NCBI RefSeq assembly: GCF_020539865.1
Contig: NZ_JAJBQV010000024.1
Coordinates: 1-32,183 of the forward strand
Reading direction: 5' to 3'
DNA: 32,183 bases
Source of the DNA: Megasphaera elsdenii
GTDB taxonomy: Bacteria > Bacillota > Negativicutes > Veillonellales > Megasphaeraceae
The notes under the pieces: generated by a model
The model's database searches: none
Seen by the model: only the letters and a program-made list of their open reading frames with translations
What the model was told of the DNA's origin: nothing
Translations under genes and position numbers: made by a program
Shown: positions 8,430-17,433 of the stretch, one piece after another
Position numbering within the stretch: the stretch's first letter is position 1
Layout of the letters: each line of letters opens with the position of its first letter

Positions 8430-9464
8430 ATGAATCAGATGATGACCAAACGGCTTCTTTCGCTAGTGGCGGCAGGCCTCGTTTTCGCCGCTTCCCTGGC
8501 CGGATGTGGCAGTAACGCACCGGAATCACCGAAAGCGGATGCCGTGAAGATGGAAGCCATCCAAACACTTAAACTGGCTGGCAAAGACGTACCGCTCTAT
8601 GAATTGACGGGCACCGAGCTGCCTCACTTCGTCAATTCCCTGCTGGCCGTAACAGCGGATGCGGTCTATGCTCCGACTCAGGAAAAAGGGGAAAACGATG
8701 CGCATCTCTGGAAATTCCCGATGAAAGGCGACAAGCTCTCGGCCGGACAGGAAATCGGCCTGATGAAGCGGACTTGGCTGACGACAAACGGCCAGAACGT
8801 CTATTTTTGCCAGGGCAATCAAGTCCAAGGCATCTATGACGGTTCGACTGTCCACCAGGCGGCCTTGAGCAGCAACCGGGAACGCTCCGTCGAGGCTGTC
8901 TACGGCAGTGATACGGTCTATTTCGATCGCGAAGGGGCCAGTGCGACTGCCGGCATCACGCGGGGCACGCTCACGAAAGACGGCTTTTCGAATCCCAAAC
9001 TGCTGTTGGCTACCTTTGGTTATATGGACCAGCGCAAGGCGACTAAAGACGAAGTCGCCCCCAAGCTGATTGCAGCTGATACAGACGGCTTCTATATGCA
9101 GTGGACGGCCCGTAATGGTTCGAACAATGGCAAGGGATGGACGAAACCGGTTTATGCTTTTGACCCGGATGGCAAGGAACTACGTTCCTTTGAAGCGAAT
9201 ACGGGCCTGGCTGAAGGGATGCAGGAAGCATCCGCCAACGGCCCTATCGTAGTGACTCAGGATTATGTCGGGTTTACCGGGCGGGGCCTTTTCCGTATTT
9301 TCAATAAAAAGACCGGTGCCGCTATCGGTGATATTACCTATCAGATTGACGGCCAGGTCTACACGCCCGATGCCATCACCACGGACGGAACAAACCACGT
9401 CTATTTTACCATTTACAATCGTAAGCAGAACGTCCAGCACCTCTATCGCCTGGATCTGCCCTAA
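8430..9464 (+). CDS. Lipoprotein of unknown function (344 aa)
   Basis: The lipobox LAGC (Cys26) follows a signal peptide (TKRLLSLVAAGLVFAASLAGC), so the mature protein is lipid-anchored. The start at 8430 is set by AAAAGGAGGT upstream. Repeated segments such as LTTNGQNVYFCQGNQ, GSDTVYFDREG, AADTDGFYMQW and TDGTNHVYFTIYN look like blades of a beta-propeller (inference). It has its own strong terminator at 9474-9516. A short hairpin GGCTGT-gtg-ACAGCC (8394-8408) lies between the nucleotidase and this gene, too weak to call a terminator. Confidence 0.8.
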   Translation: MNQMMTKRLLSLVAAGLVFAASLAGCGSNAPESPKADAVKMEAIQTLKLAGKDVPLYELTGTELPHFVNSLLAVTADAVYAPTQEKGENDAHLWKFPMKGDKLSAGQEIGLMKRTWLTTNGQNVYFCQGNQVQGIYDGSTVHQAALSSNRERSVEAVYGSDTVYFDREGASATAGITRGTLTKDGFSNPKLLLATFGYMDQRKATKDEVAPKLIAADTDGFYMQWTARNGSNNGKGWTKPVYAFDPDGKELRSFEANTGLAEGMQEASANGPIVVTQDYVGFTGRGLFRIFNKKTGAAIGDITYQIDGQVYTPDAITTDGTNHVYFTIYNRKQNVQHLYRLDLP

Positions 9465-9473
9465 CGGTAAGGA

Positions 9474-9516
9474 ACTGTCCCATGAAGGCTTCTGCCCATC
9501 ATGGGACAGTCTTTTT
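9474..9516 (+). terminator. Terminator of the lipoprotein gene
   Basis: A perfect 12-bp stem ACTGTCCCATGA (9474-9485) / TCATGGGACAGT (9499-9510) is followed by CTTTTT. The only ATG upstream of the adhesin signal peptide (9482) lies inside this stem. Confidence 0.88.
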
Positions 9517-11708
9517 GGCCCTGTGTGGCATGACTGCTTTCTGGGGCAGTGCTGCCTGGGCTGCTGATGCTGGGCAGGACACGGCACCCGTTCAGGACGG
9601 CATTCATTATTTCAGTGTGAAGCCGGAAGATGGTAACCGCAACAGGAATTACAATAATGACGGCCCTGGGCAACGATGCCTACGCAGAGGGAGAACGGGC
9701 TCTGGCCATCGGGAGCGGATCCCGGGCCATCGGACGGGATGCCATTGCCATCGGTACGGGATCCCATGGGGAAGCCAAAGGAACCAATGCCATTGCTATT
9801 GGCGAACAAAGCCATGCTAATGAGGAGTATACAACGTTTGTGGGAAGCTATTCTGAAGCCACTGCTCAGGGAGCCGTGGCTCTGGGCCAGCAGGCCAAGA
9901 GCAAGGGCGAATACAGTACCAGCATCGGCATGATGGCCAATGGCATGTATAAAGGAGGTACGGCTGGTGACCATTCCACGGCCGTAGGAGCTTATTCCGA
10001 ATCTTCCGGACTGGCTTCCACCGCCCTGGGTGGTTTCAGCAAAGCCACTGAAAAATTTGCCACTTCCCTGGGTTATGCCAGCCAGGTTACTGAAGAAGGC
10101 GGGACGGCCGTAGGGGTGCTGAGCATCGCTTCCGCTACTGGGTCCGTGGCCCTGGGCATGAACTCTGTGGCCGATCGGGAAGCAGGCTGGCAGGGATACC
10201 ATCCGGTGTACGGCCAGATGCAGGATGATTCTCCTGCCTGGCAGTCCACCTGGGGTGCCGTGTCCGTAGGGGCCGGTCCTTCCCGTGATGAAAATGGCCG
10301 GACGATTCCCCAGCGGACCCGGCAGATCATCAACCTGGCCGCCGGGACGGCAGATACGGACGCTGTGAACGTGGCTCAGCTGAAGGAAGCCATGAGCGAT
10401 GCCCGAATCTCCATCCATGCCGGTGAAGGGATTATTGTGGAAAAACAGGGAACCGAGTACACCATCAAAGCCAATCTGAACGGCTTGAGCAACGAGCACG
10501 GAACGGTACACATCCTGTCCAACCCGGAAGTATTCCCGTACGATCCGGAGCAGCCGGATGCTTCTCCTGATCAGCTCAATCCAGCCCCCAGGCCAGCTCC
10601 CCGGCGGGTGATGGCAGAACAGCCGGAAGTCGAGAACGGTGGACCGGTCCATGTAGGATATGTGGCCAATGAAGTGAATTTTGCCACGGACGATGGTACA
10701 AGCCCGGCTCAACAACGGAGGGACCGTCAAGGTATTGGGCGGAGACAATATTCATACGACGGCTAGCACTGCAGAAAATGGAACTGTGGACAACATCCAC
10801 ATCCATCTGGACAAGGACATCAAGGTGGACAGCGTGTCCATTGGGGAAAAGGGTCCAATCCTGAATCGAGAGGGCATGGATATGAAAGGGTTGTCCATTA
10901 CCAGACTGGCACCGGGAGAAGTGTCGGCCACTTCTACGGATGCCGTGAACGGCATCCAGCTCTACGCTACCAACCAGATGGTCCAGGAAAACCGGCAGAA
11001 TATTACCCAGCTCGGGAATTCTCTGAATAAGCTGGATAACCGCATCAATCGTGTCGACGCTGGCGCAGCCGCTTTGGCAGCGCTCCATCCGCTGGACTTC
11101 GACCCGGACGATAAGTGGGACTTCGCAGCCGGTTACGGTAACTACCGCGGCGCTAATGCGGCAGCTGTCGGACTCTACTATCGGCCCAATGAAGACACCA
11201 TGTTCAGCGTCGGCGGCAGCTTTGGCGGCGGTGAAAACATGATCAATGCCGGCGTCAGCCTGAAAATTGGCCGCGGCAACCATGTTTCCAACTCCCGTGT
11301 CGCCATGGCCAAGGAAATCCGCGACCTGCGGCAGGCCTTGGCAGATCAGGCTGCTGAAATCGCCCAGCTCAAGGGGATGCACCACTTGGCTATCGCCCCC
11401 AATAAGAGCCTGCTCTTCCCCGATGTAGTTGAGAACCACTGGGCTTACGAATACGTCAGCAAACTGGCTGGCAACGGCATCCTCGAAGGTTATCCCGATG
11501 GCTTGTTCAAGGGTAACCAGATGATGACCCGCTATGAATTTGCAGCCATCGTCTATCGGCTGATGGAAAAAGGACTTGGCCATACGGATCCGGAAATGAA
11601 CCGCTTGGCTCGCGAATTCAGCAATGAACTGTCCTATATCCGCATCGATAAATTCATCAAGATAAAGACGGCACGCCGACGGTACAGCGTGTCCGCGTAA
11701 AGAAATAA
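9482..11708 (+). pseudogene. Broken YadA-like trimeric autotransporter adhesin with C-terminal SLH domain
   Basis: One adhesin is spread over four reading segments. Segment 1 (from 9482) has a signal-peptide tail (LALCGMTAFWGSAAWA) and HYFSVKPEDGN. Segment 2 (9630-frame) carries YadA-head repeats (GSRAIGRDAIAIGTGS...). Segment 3 (10681-frame) carries the neck, the membrane anchor (KWDFAAGYGNYRGANAAAVGLYYRPNED...), a short coiled coil and an SLH domain (FPDVVENHWAYEYVSKLAGN). Segment 4 restores a tail DKDGTPTVQRVRVKK, stop TAA 11706-11708. Frame changes fall near 9663 (net +1 or -2), 10693 (same) and 11660 (one G missing from AAGAT). The 5' end lacks its own ribosome site and begins inside the preceding terminator. 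Codon use switches from GTG-rich to GTC-rich near 11040. A sequencing error cannot be excluded for any single frameshift. Confidence 0.82.
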
Positions 11709-11766
11709 GGACGAATTTCGTTCGTCGTTCATCCTGCTAAAAACTAGCCACTAATTGCTAATCACT

Positions 11767-11800
11767 AAAAAGAGGTTGTCTTAATGCGACAGCCTCTTTT
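11767..11800 (+). terminator. Repeated symmetric terminator, copy 1
   Basis: AAAAGAGGTTGTC (11768-11780), loop TTAATGC, GACAGCCTCTTTT (11788-11800). It is flanked at 11740-11766 by short words (CTAGCCACTAATTGC, CTAATCACTAAA). The same stem recurs at 20023 (inverted loop) and 30195. Confidence 0.8.
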
Positions 11801-11824
11801 ATCTATTCAGCTGTATGACACTTA

Positions 11825-11833
11825 TGATATAAT
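11825..11833 (+). promoter_or_regulatory. Extended -10 promoter of the sensor operon
   Basis: TGaTATAAT (TG 11825-11826, TATAAT 11828-11833) is a perfect extended -10 element. No -35 match is seen at the right distance. It lies 46 nt upstream of the GTG start at 11879. Confidence 0.55.
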
Positions 11834-11878
11834 TAATAAAAAGAAAAGAATATATGTACAGAAAGGCAGGCGACGGAA

Positions 11879-14239
11879 GTGGGGAAAAGGGGCAGGCTGG
11901 TGTGCCTTTGCTGGTTCTTTTGGCTCTTGGCATTTACGGGAGCCTTTGGGGCCGTCATTTTATATGATCATAATGATGGTCAGGCCTATGGCCGTATCCT
12001 GGCTGAACTGACAGGGGACGAAGTACAGGGCCAACCGTCGTCCCAGTTGCTGCGCTGGCTGGCTGAGGATGAAGTCTTGGCCATTGAAGCTTACGACGTC
12101 CAGGCTGCGGTCTTGCAGCAGAATCGCCGTATTCCTTATTATTGGTATCCTCACTATACGGCGACGGTCGTCCTGGCCGTAGCCGATACCTGTCCTTTTC
12201 CTATCACAGGCTGGCAGAGCCTGGCAGCGGCACCAGTGTCATTGGCGCTGACGGCCGATGAACCAGAGTCGCTCTTTTTCATGCAAGCCATGAGCTATGG
12301 CTTGGACGGGAATCTGTCTGGCCAAGCCGGGATGGACCTGCTACAGCGCATCCAGGAACAAGGGCGTTTGCAGATGGCAGAAGGACCGCAGCATTTGCCG
12401 GCCCAGGTATGGGTCCTCTTTGATTACCAAGCCCGGCAGTGGCAGCGTCGGGGAGCACCTATTCATCTTGTCGTCCCCGTTGAAGGGACCTTATCGTTTC
12501 AGAAAGGCTTGCTAGCTAAACGCCCACTGGCTTTGGATGACTATAAGTTATCGGAAATGTTAATATCTCAAGATTACACCCTAATCCCACCATCTCCAAG
12601 CCAATATATTTCAGAAAACGAAATGCTTTTCCAAAAAGCTGACAAGATTTCCCGACAAATCGATTACCGCCTTTCCAAGGTTCACCGGCTTACCAGCTTG
12701 ACAGGTATCAACCACCTGACCTGGTATATGGCAGCGTTGTTCCTGGTCATCCTCTGGGGATGCCGCTTGCGGCGCCAAGTCTTACAGCCGCCTGTCCGCC
12801 AGGCCTATCTCGGCGTCATCATCACTCTCTGTGCCTGGATATTGCTCCGCTGTTTCAAATTGAGCTTTCCCGTTTTTTGGGCTGATGGGATTCGCTGGAG
12901 CTGGTATAGTTATTATCTCTTTTACGGGATCCTCATTTCCCTGTTGGTCTGGATTGGCTATGTCGCCTCTCACATCGGCCTGACCCGTTCTTGCCCGGGC
13001 TGGCTAAAAGGGCTCTTCGTCGGAAACCTTCTCTTGGCCATCGGCATCTTGACCAATGATTTCCACCAGTGGGCCTTTACCTTTTCTGCGGATGTCATTG
13101 TGGCAGACAGCGACCATGGCTATGGTCCCTTATATTTTCTCTTGGCTTTCTCTTATGGAGCCGAGTTCTTAGCCGTCAACGGTGCCCTCTGTTATACATC
13201 CCTGCACCAGCGCGTAGGCCCGTCTTGGCGGCTGGTCCTGCCCCTGGCCTGTACCCTTGTGTATGGCGGCTATGTTATCGGCTACGCCTGGGGCCTGCCG
13301 AATGTCTTCCGTTCCGAATTGATCCTGACAACGGTCATCTGTACCTTGGTCTGGCTGGAAATCGTCACTAAAGGGCGGTTCCTTCCGGCCAATGAAGGCT
13401 ATGTCGAATTTTTCCGCCAGTCCAACCTAGCTATGCAGCTCTACGATGATACAGGCCGCGTCTGCTATGCTTCGCATGATGTAGAACGCAAAGTACAGAC
13501 CGATTGGGAAGCCCAGTCCATGCCAATCCGCGGCGGCTGGGTCCGCTGGTATCGGGATATCCGCCCTTTGCGGGAAAAACAGGCCGCCCTGCGCCGTGTC
13601 AACCGGGCCTTGACCCGGTCATATGAACTGCGCTGCCGAGCGGGTGCCATCCGCCGCCAAGTCGTGGACCGTCAGGTCCGTCAGCGCATCTATAGGGAGT
13701 TGGAAGAAATCATTGCTCAGAAGCGCCCGGCTATCGAAGAACGCCTGACCTATCTCAAGACGGCCCGGCCCGGTCCCGATACGGATGCCGTCGTCTGTTG
13801 GCTCCATATCTTGGCCTGTTATCTGAAAAAGCGCTGTGTTCTCTTGCTGCGGGGACGAGAAGATGGGACTCTCGATGCCCGGGAATTGTTCCTGGCACTG
13901 CAGGAATCGCAGCGTTACTTGGACCAGGCCGGCCTTCAGGGGCGAGTCGGTTTCGACCTGTCAGGGCGGCTGCCGGCGTCGGCAGCCCTGACCTTATATG
14001 ATGTCTTTGAAGAGGTGGGGGAGGCTGCCCTGGCTCAACATGAATCGTATTGGCTCTGTCAGTTCCGGGAAGCGGAGAACCATTGGATTTTTTCTCTGGT
14101 TTTGGAAAAAGGCGAAGGCCCAGACTGGCTGCCGGCATGGCAAGGGCTGGCTGCTTATGATGTCGCCGTGCGTTGTGACGATACGGGCTATGGCCAGCGT
14201 CTGACTGTCTGTGTGGGAAAGGAGGGGGACCATGGTTAA
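11879..14239 (+). CDS. Sensor protein: solute-binding domain + 7TM + kinase-like domain lacking catalytic motifs (786 aa)
   Basis: A GTG start is used; an imperfect ribosome site (GAAAGGCAGG) precedes it. The order is: N-terminal membrane segment (res ~8-28); a periplasmic region (~30-280) resembling an ABC-type solute-binding protein (PVSLALTADEPESLFFMQAM, VWVLFDYQARQWQRRGAPIH, VVPVEGT); seven membrane helices (~283-497), including TNDFHQWAF, similar to 7TM histidine-kinase input regions; a PAS-like bit (LAMQLYDDTGRVCYAS); and a cytosolic helical/ATPase-like tail without recognisable H-, N- or G-boxes. It is therefore probably not a kinase itself. Its end overlaps the next gene, a true histidine kinase, by 8 nt. 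Inference: it senses a small ligand and passes the signal to that kinase. The ligand is unknown. Confidence 0.72.
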   Translation: MGKRGRLVCLCWFFWLLAFTGAFGAVILYDHNDGQAYGRILAELTGDEVQGQPSSQLLRWLAEDEVLAIEAYDVQAAVLQQNRRIPYYWYPHYTATVVLAVADTCPFPITGWQSLAAAPVSLALTADEPESLFFMQAMSYGLDGNLSGQAGMDLLQRIQEQGRLQMAEGPQHLPAQVWVLFDYQARQWQRRGAPIHLVVPVEGTLSFQKGLLAKRPLALDDYKLSEMLISQDYTLIPPSPSQYISENEMLFQKADKISRQIDYRLSKVHRLTSLTGINHLTWYMAALFLVILWGCRLRRQVLQPPVRQAYLGVIITLCAWILLRCFKLSFPVFWADGIRWSWYSYYLFYGILISLLVWIGYVASHIGLTRSCPGWLKGLFVGNLLLAIGILTNDFHQWAFTFSADVIVADSDHGYGPLYFLLAFSYGAEFLAVNGALCYTSLHQRVGPSWRLVLPLACTLVYGGYVIGYAWGLPNVFRSELILTTVICTLVWLEIVTKGRFLPANEGYVEFFRQSNLAMQLYDDTGRVCYASHDVERKVQTDWEAQSMPIRGGWVRWYRDIRPLREKQAALRRVNRALTRSYELRCRAGAIRRQVVDRQVRQRIYRELEEIIAQKRPAIEERLTYLKTARPGPDTDAVVCWLHILACYLKKRCVLLLRGREDGTLDARELFLALQESQRYLDQAGLQGRVGFDLSGRLPASAALTLYDVFEEVGEAALAQHESYWLCQFREAENHWIFSLVLEKGEGPDWLPAWQGLAAYDVAVRCDDTGYGQRLTVCVGKEGDHG

Positions 14240-15671
14240 TCTCTATACCTTGCCGGCGTATGTCGTCGTCCTGTTCATCGGTGTGATTCTCTGTCTTTTC
14301 CTAGCTAACAGCGTCCTCTATTATTACCTCATGCCGCAGGCCCAGTTCCGCCAGCTCGGCCGCAAATGTTTGGAAGGGAGCAGCCTGCTCCTGCTTATGG
14401 CGGTGGCGGCTATTTTGTATGAAGTCTACACAGACAGCCTGAGCGGTATCGTCTACGACGAAGCGACGGATTTCTGGCGCTACAGCACCGCCCTGGCCGG
14501 GACGGCAGGTGCTGTGTACTGGATCCATGACCGCCAGGCAGGGAGCCTCTTGGTTCTGGCAGCGTCTATTCTGTTGCTGCCCGTCTTCGATGACTGGCTG
14601 CCAGGTTCTTTGGTTCTGGCCCTGGTTTGTCTGGCCTGGCGCCTGATCTTCCTCTTTCCACGGACTTACGATCAGTATCAGCAGCATCTGACGGCCCGCT
14701 CCATCCAGACGGCCGTAGACTGCCTTGATGAAGGAATCCTCATCAGCTGGGAAAAGGGCGAGCCTGTGCTGGTCAACTTTACCATGTATGCCGTCATGGA
14801 ACAGCTCGTCGGTACGGTTGTCCGCAATGCCAATATCTTCTGGCATCTCCTGCCCTTTTGTGGCAATCGCCCCGGCCTTTCCATGGAACGCCAAGGCCGG
14901 GATCTGCTCTTTCGTTGGGATTCCGGCCAGGCCTGGCTCTTGCAGCGGCGCCCTATCCGCTTCCGCCGCCAGTCAGGCTGGCAGATTACGGCAGCTAATG
15001 TGACGACCCTTTATCGCTTGAACCGGGAACTGGCCCAGAAGAATGCTGTCCTGGAACAGCGCAATGAAGAAATGAAAGAAGTCCTCGACGATCTCGTAGC
15101 CCTCCAGACCAAGCAGACGATGGAGAGTCTGCACTATAAGATACACGACCTCCTGGGTCAGCGCATCACTATCTTGCAGCAGCTCCTGAATAACCCGGCC
15201 GTCAGCGATTACGGCGAAATCCTGCCGCTCGTCGAAGATGTCCTGTCCGATTTGCGGCGTGATGCCGTGGCTAATCCGCAAGAACGGTTGGATGCCTTGG
15301 TGACGGCGTACCGCAACTTGGGCATCGCCGTGACGGTAGAAGGGATGTTGCCTGCCGATACCCGGCGAGCCGGGGAGTTCGTGCGCATCATCCGCGAGGC
15401 CATGACCAACGCCTTGCTCCACGGCCAGGCCCGGTCGATTGCCGTGACCTTCGGTACCGGCCGGCAGCCTGCTTTAGTCATTGCCGACGACGGCCAGGGC
15501 TGTCCGGGCCCCATCCAGACCGGTACGGGCCTGCAGGCTATGGAGCAGCGGGTACGGGCGTTAGGCGGCCGTCTGACGCTGACCAAGACACCGCACTTTA
15601 TCGTTACTGTAGAAATGGGGGAGAACCATGATCCGACTGATCATCGTAGACGACCAAAAAATCTTGCTTGA
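14232..15671 (+). CDS. Membrane histidine kinase, NarL-partner type (479 aa)
   Basis: The start at 14232 is preceded by AAAGGAGGGGG and overlaps the end of the sensor gene by 8 nt, so translation is coupled. The N-terminal ~150 residues hold several membrane helices. A PAS-like region (SIQTAVDCLDEGILI) and a coiled coil (LNRELAQKNAVLEQRNEEMKE) follow. The phospho-acceptor is His305 in KIHDLLGQR, the HisKA_3 style. The ATPase shows an N-box (REAMTNALLHG, Asn393), a G1 box (ADDGQGC, Asp419/420) and GTGLQAMEQR. It should autophosphorylate and pass phosphate to the regulator encoded next, whose start lies inside this gene's last 44 nt. Confidence 0.88.
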   Translation: MVNLYTLPAYVVVLFIGVILCLFLANSVLYYYLMPQAQFRQLGRKCLEGSSLLLLMAVAAILYEVYTDSLSGIVYDEATDFWRYSTALAGTAGAVYWIHDRQAGSLLVLAASILLLPVFDDWLPGSLVLALVCLAWRLIFLFPRTYDQYQQHLTARSIQTAVDCLDEGILISWEKGEPVLVNFTMYAVMEQLVGTVVRNANIFWHLLPFCGNRPGLSMERQGRDLLFRWDSGQAWLLQRRPIRFRRQSGWQITAANVTTLYRLNRELAQKNAVLEQRNEEMKEVLDDLVALQTKQTMESLHYKIHDLLGQRITILQQLLNNPAVSDYGEILPLVEDVLSDLRRDAVANPQERLDALVTAYRNLGIAVTVEGMLPADTRRAGEFVRIIREAMTNALLHGQARSIAVTFGTGRQPALVIADDGQGCPGPIQTGTGLQAMEQRVRALGGRLTLTKTPHFIVTVEMGENHDPTDHRRRPKNLA

Positions 15672-16251
15672 AGGATTGAAGAAAATATTTGAAGGACAGC
15701 GGCATATTGAAGTCGTCAGTACCCTGTCTTTTTCGGAACTTGTCGAACCGGCTTGCAACCGGTTCCGGCCCGACGCCGTCCTCCTGGATATCTGCATGGA
15801 AGGGAAGAACAGCGGCATCGCTTTGACGCGGCGCTTGAAAAAGAAATATCCCGGCCAGAAGGTTATCATCATGACCGGGTTCCAAGATGTGAGTTTTATC
15901 GAAATGGCCCGCGACGCTGGGGCAGACAGCTTCATTTATAAAGAGAGTGCTGCCCGTGATTTTCTGGACTGCCTGGAGCGGACCCTGTCTGGGGAGCACC
16001 TGTTTCCGGATGTGCGGGAAAAAGTGACCTTTGGGGCTTGCCACATCAGCCTGACGGACCGGGAGCTGGATATTCTGCGTCTGGTCTGTCAGAACCTGTC
16101 GTATCAGGAAATCGCCGATGCATTGCAGATCAGCAAGCGGACTGTCAGTTTCCACATCAGCAATATGCTCAGCAAGACGGGCCACAAAAGACTGATCGGC
16201 CTGGCCGTTGAAGCCGCCGATAAGGGCTATGCCCCGTCCCGTCAGAAGTAA
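15628..16251 (+). CDS. NarL/LuxR-family response regulator (207 aa)
   Basis: Receiver domain: acidic pair D8/D9, phospho-acceptor D54 (LLDICME), T83 and K105. The C-terminal LuxR-type helix-turn-helix is LTDRELDILRLVCQNLSYQEIADAL... ISKRTVSFHISNMLSKTGH. GGGGGAG precedes the ATG at 15628, which overlaps the kinase gene by 44 nt. It is the transcriptional output of the three-gene system. Its stop region overlaps by 10 nt the end of the converging porin gene, an obvious though unproven candidate target, as is the cstA gene further on. Confidence 0.92.
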   Translation: MIRLIIVDDQKILLEGLKKIFEGQRHIEVVSTLSFSELVEPACNRFRPDAVLLDICMEGKNSGIALTRRLKKKYPGQKVIIMTGFQDVSFIEMARDAGADSFIYKESAARDFLDCLERTLSGEHLFPDVREKVTFGACHISLTDRELDILRLVCQNLSYQEIADALQISKRTVSFHISNMLSKTGHKRLIGLAVEAADKGYAPSRQK

Positions 16252-17402
16252 GCCGTCAGGCTTGTGCCGATGACCGTTTCTCGGAAATCTCTTGTCCAGG
16301 CCGTGTCGTGGTGGTTCTTCAGGGAAAAGCCTTCGATGGCCCAGGATAGGCCTGGCTGGACGATGTAATCCAGGCGGGCGCCCCAACCACAAAAGCCCAT
16401 GCGGCGGAAGAAGGTCGTATCGCCGTCCATCGTATGGTAGAGAATAGATGCCGACGGCTGGTCGTAATAGCGTATCCAGGCTTCATACGAGCCTTTTTGC
16501 TGCTCGTCGAGATGGCCATAGGTCAGGGCGGCGACGAAGCCTGAATCGGTCGTATCATAGCCATCGGCATCGTGGCGGCCCCAGGCGTGGAGCAGGTCCA
16601 GGCTGGCCGTGAACTTCGGCGTCAGCTCATACATCAGGCGCCATTCGGCGATGCGCTGCCAATCAAAGCCCGTGCCGGCCCGGCTCTGGCCGACAAATCT
16701 CGGCCCTGACGGCGGCAGGGATTGGATGCGGTGGAAATCGAGATAAGCTGCGTCGCTTTTCAGCCGGCCGTACTGGCTGCTGTAGAGCAGGCTCCAGCCT
16801 TGCTGGCGATGCCTGTCGTCAGTGCCCGTCGTGCGGCCGGCGAAGAAGGTCAGGCTGCCCAGACTGTCGTTCCGCTGGCCCAGGCGCAGGCGCAGGCCGT
16901 CGACTTTCTTGTCGATGACGTTGCCATCGAGGAGGTAGTAATTGAACCGGCCCGCTTCGACTTTCAGCCGGTCCTGTTCGTGCTGCACGTAGAGCCGGCC
17001 GAGGTATAAGTGATGGTTGGCGTCAGTCTCTTTATCGTTGCGCAGGTCTTCGAGCTGCGTGCGCAGTGACGTCTGTTCGTCGAAGTGGACGAAAGGGAAG
17101 AGGCGCAGGCGTCGCGTCGCCAGGTAGATCCGTTCATCATGGCGGCGGACCTTATCCGGTATCGGCCGGCTGTCGGCGCGGAATTGTCCTCGCCCCCAGA
17201 GCCAGCGGTAGTCGCCGTGGATCTCGACATAGGGATACGTGTTTTTTTTCGTGACAGGGATTTCCTGTTCTTCCAAGGGGGCCGTCTCTTCGGCTGGCCT
17301 TTCTGGAACAGATGGTGATGACGCTGACAGGCCAATTGGGCTGAGCACGGCCCAGGCGAGGCAGATTGTTGTTTTCCATAGCTGAAAAGCGTTCTTTTTC
17401 AT
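16242..17402 (-). CDS. Outer-membrane beta-barrel protein, putative porin (386 aa)
   Basis: A signal peptide (MKKNAFQLWKTTICLAWAV...GLSA) and a Pro/Glu-rich linker are followed by alternating beta-strand segments with aromatic girdles (EIHGDYRWLWGRGQF, RLKVEAGRFNYYLLDG, WGARLDYIVQPGLSWAIEGF). The chain ends in TAYF, the C-terminal aromatic signature recognised by the BAM machinery. The family resembles putative porins annotated in Negativicutes; there is no SLH domain, so it is not OmpM. AAAGGA precedes the ATG (minus strand). It converges on the response regulator with a 10-nt overlap and no room for a terminator. It probably forms a channel in the outer membrane; substrate unknown. Confidence 0.75.
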   Translation of the reverse strand: MKKNAFQLWKTTICLAWAVLSPIGLSASSPSVPERPAEETAPLEEQEIPVTKKNTYPYVEIHGDYRWLWGRGQFRADSRPIPDKVRRHDERIYLATRRLRLFPFVHFDEQTSLRTQLEDLRNDKETDANHHLYLGRLYVQHEQDRLKVEAGRFNYYLLDGNVIDKKVDGLRLRLGQRNDSLGSLTFFAGRTTGTDDRHRQQGWSLLYSSQYGRLKSDAAYLDFHRIQSLPPSGPRFVGQSRAGTGFDWQRIAEWRLMYELTPKFTASLDLLHAWGRHDADGYDTTDSGFVAALTYGHLDEQQKGSYEAWIRYYDQPSASILYHTMDGDTTFFRRMGFCGWGARLDYIVQPGLSWAIEGFSLKNHHDTAWTRDFRETVIGTSLTAYF

Positions 17403-17433
17403 GGGTGTATCCTTTCACTATACGTTTTTTATA

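Noticed and set aside
9655..9670. Programmed +1 ribosomal frameshift in the adhesin
   Set aside because: Neither break offers good re-pairing of a P-site tRNA after a +1 slip, no stimulatory stop or structure is evident, and a third break of another kind is present. Decay or sequence error is more likely.
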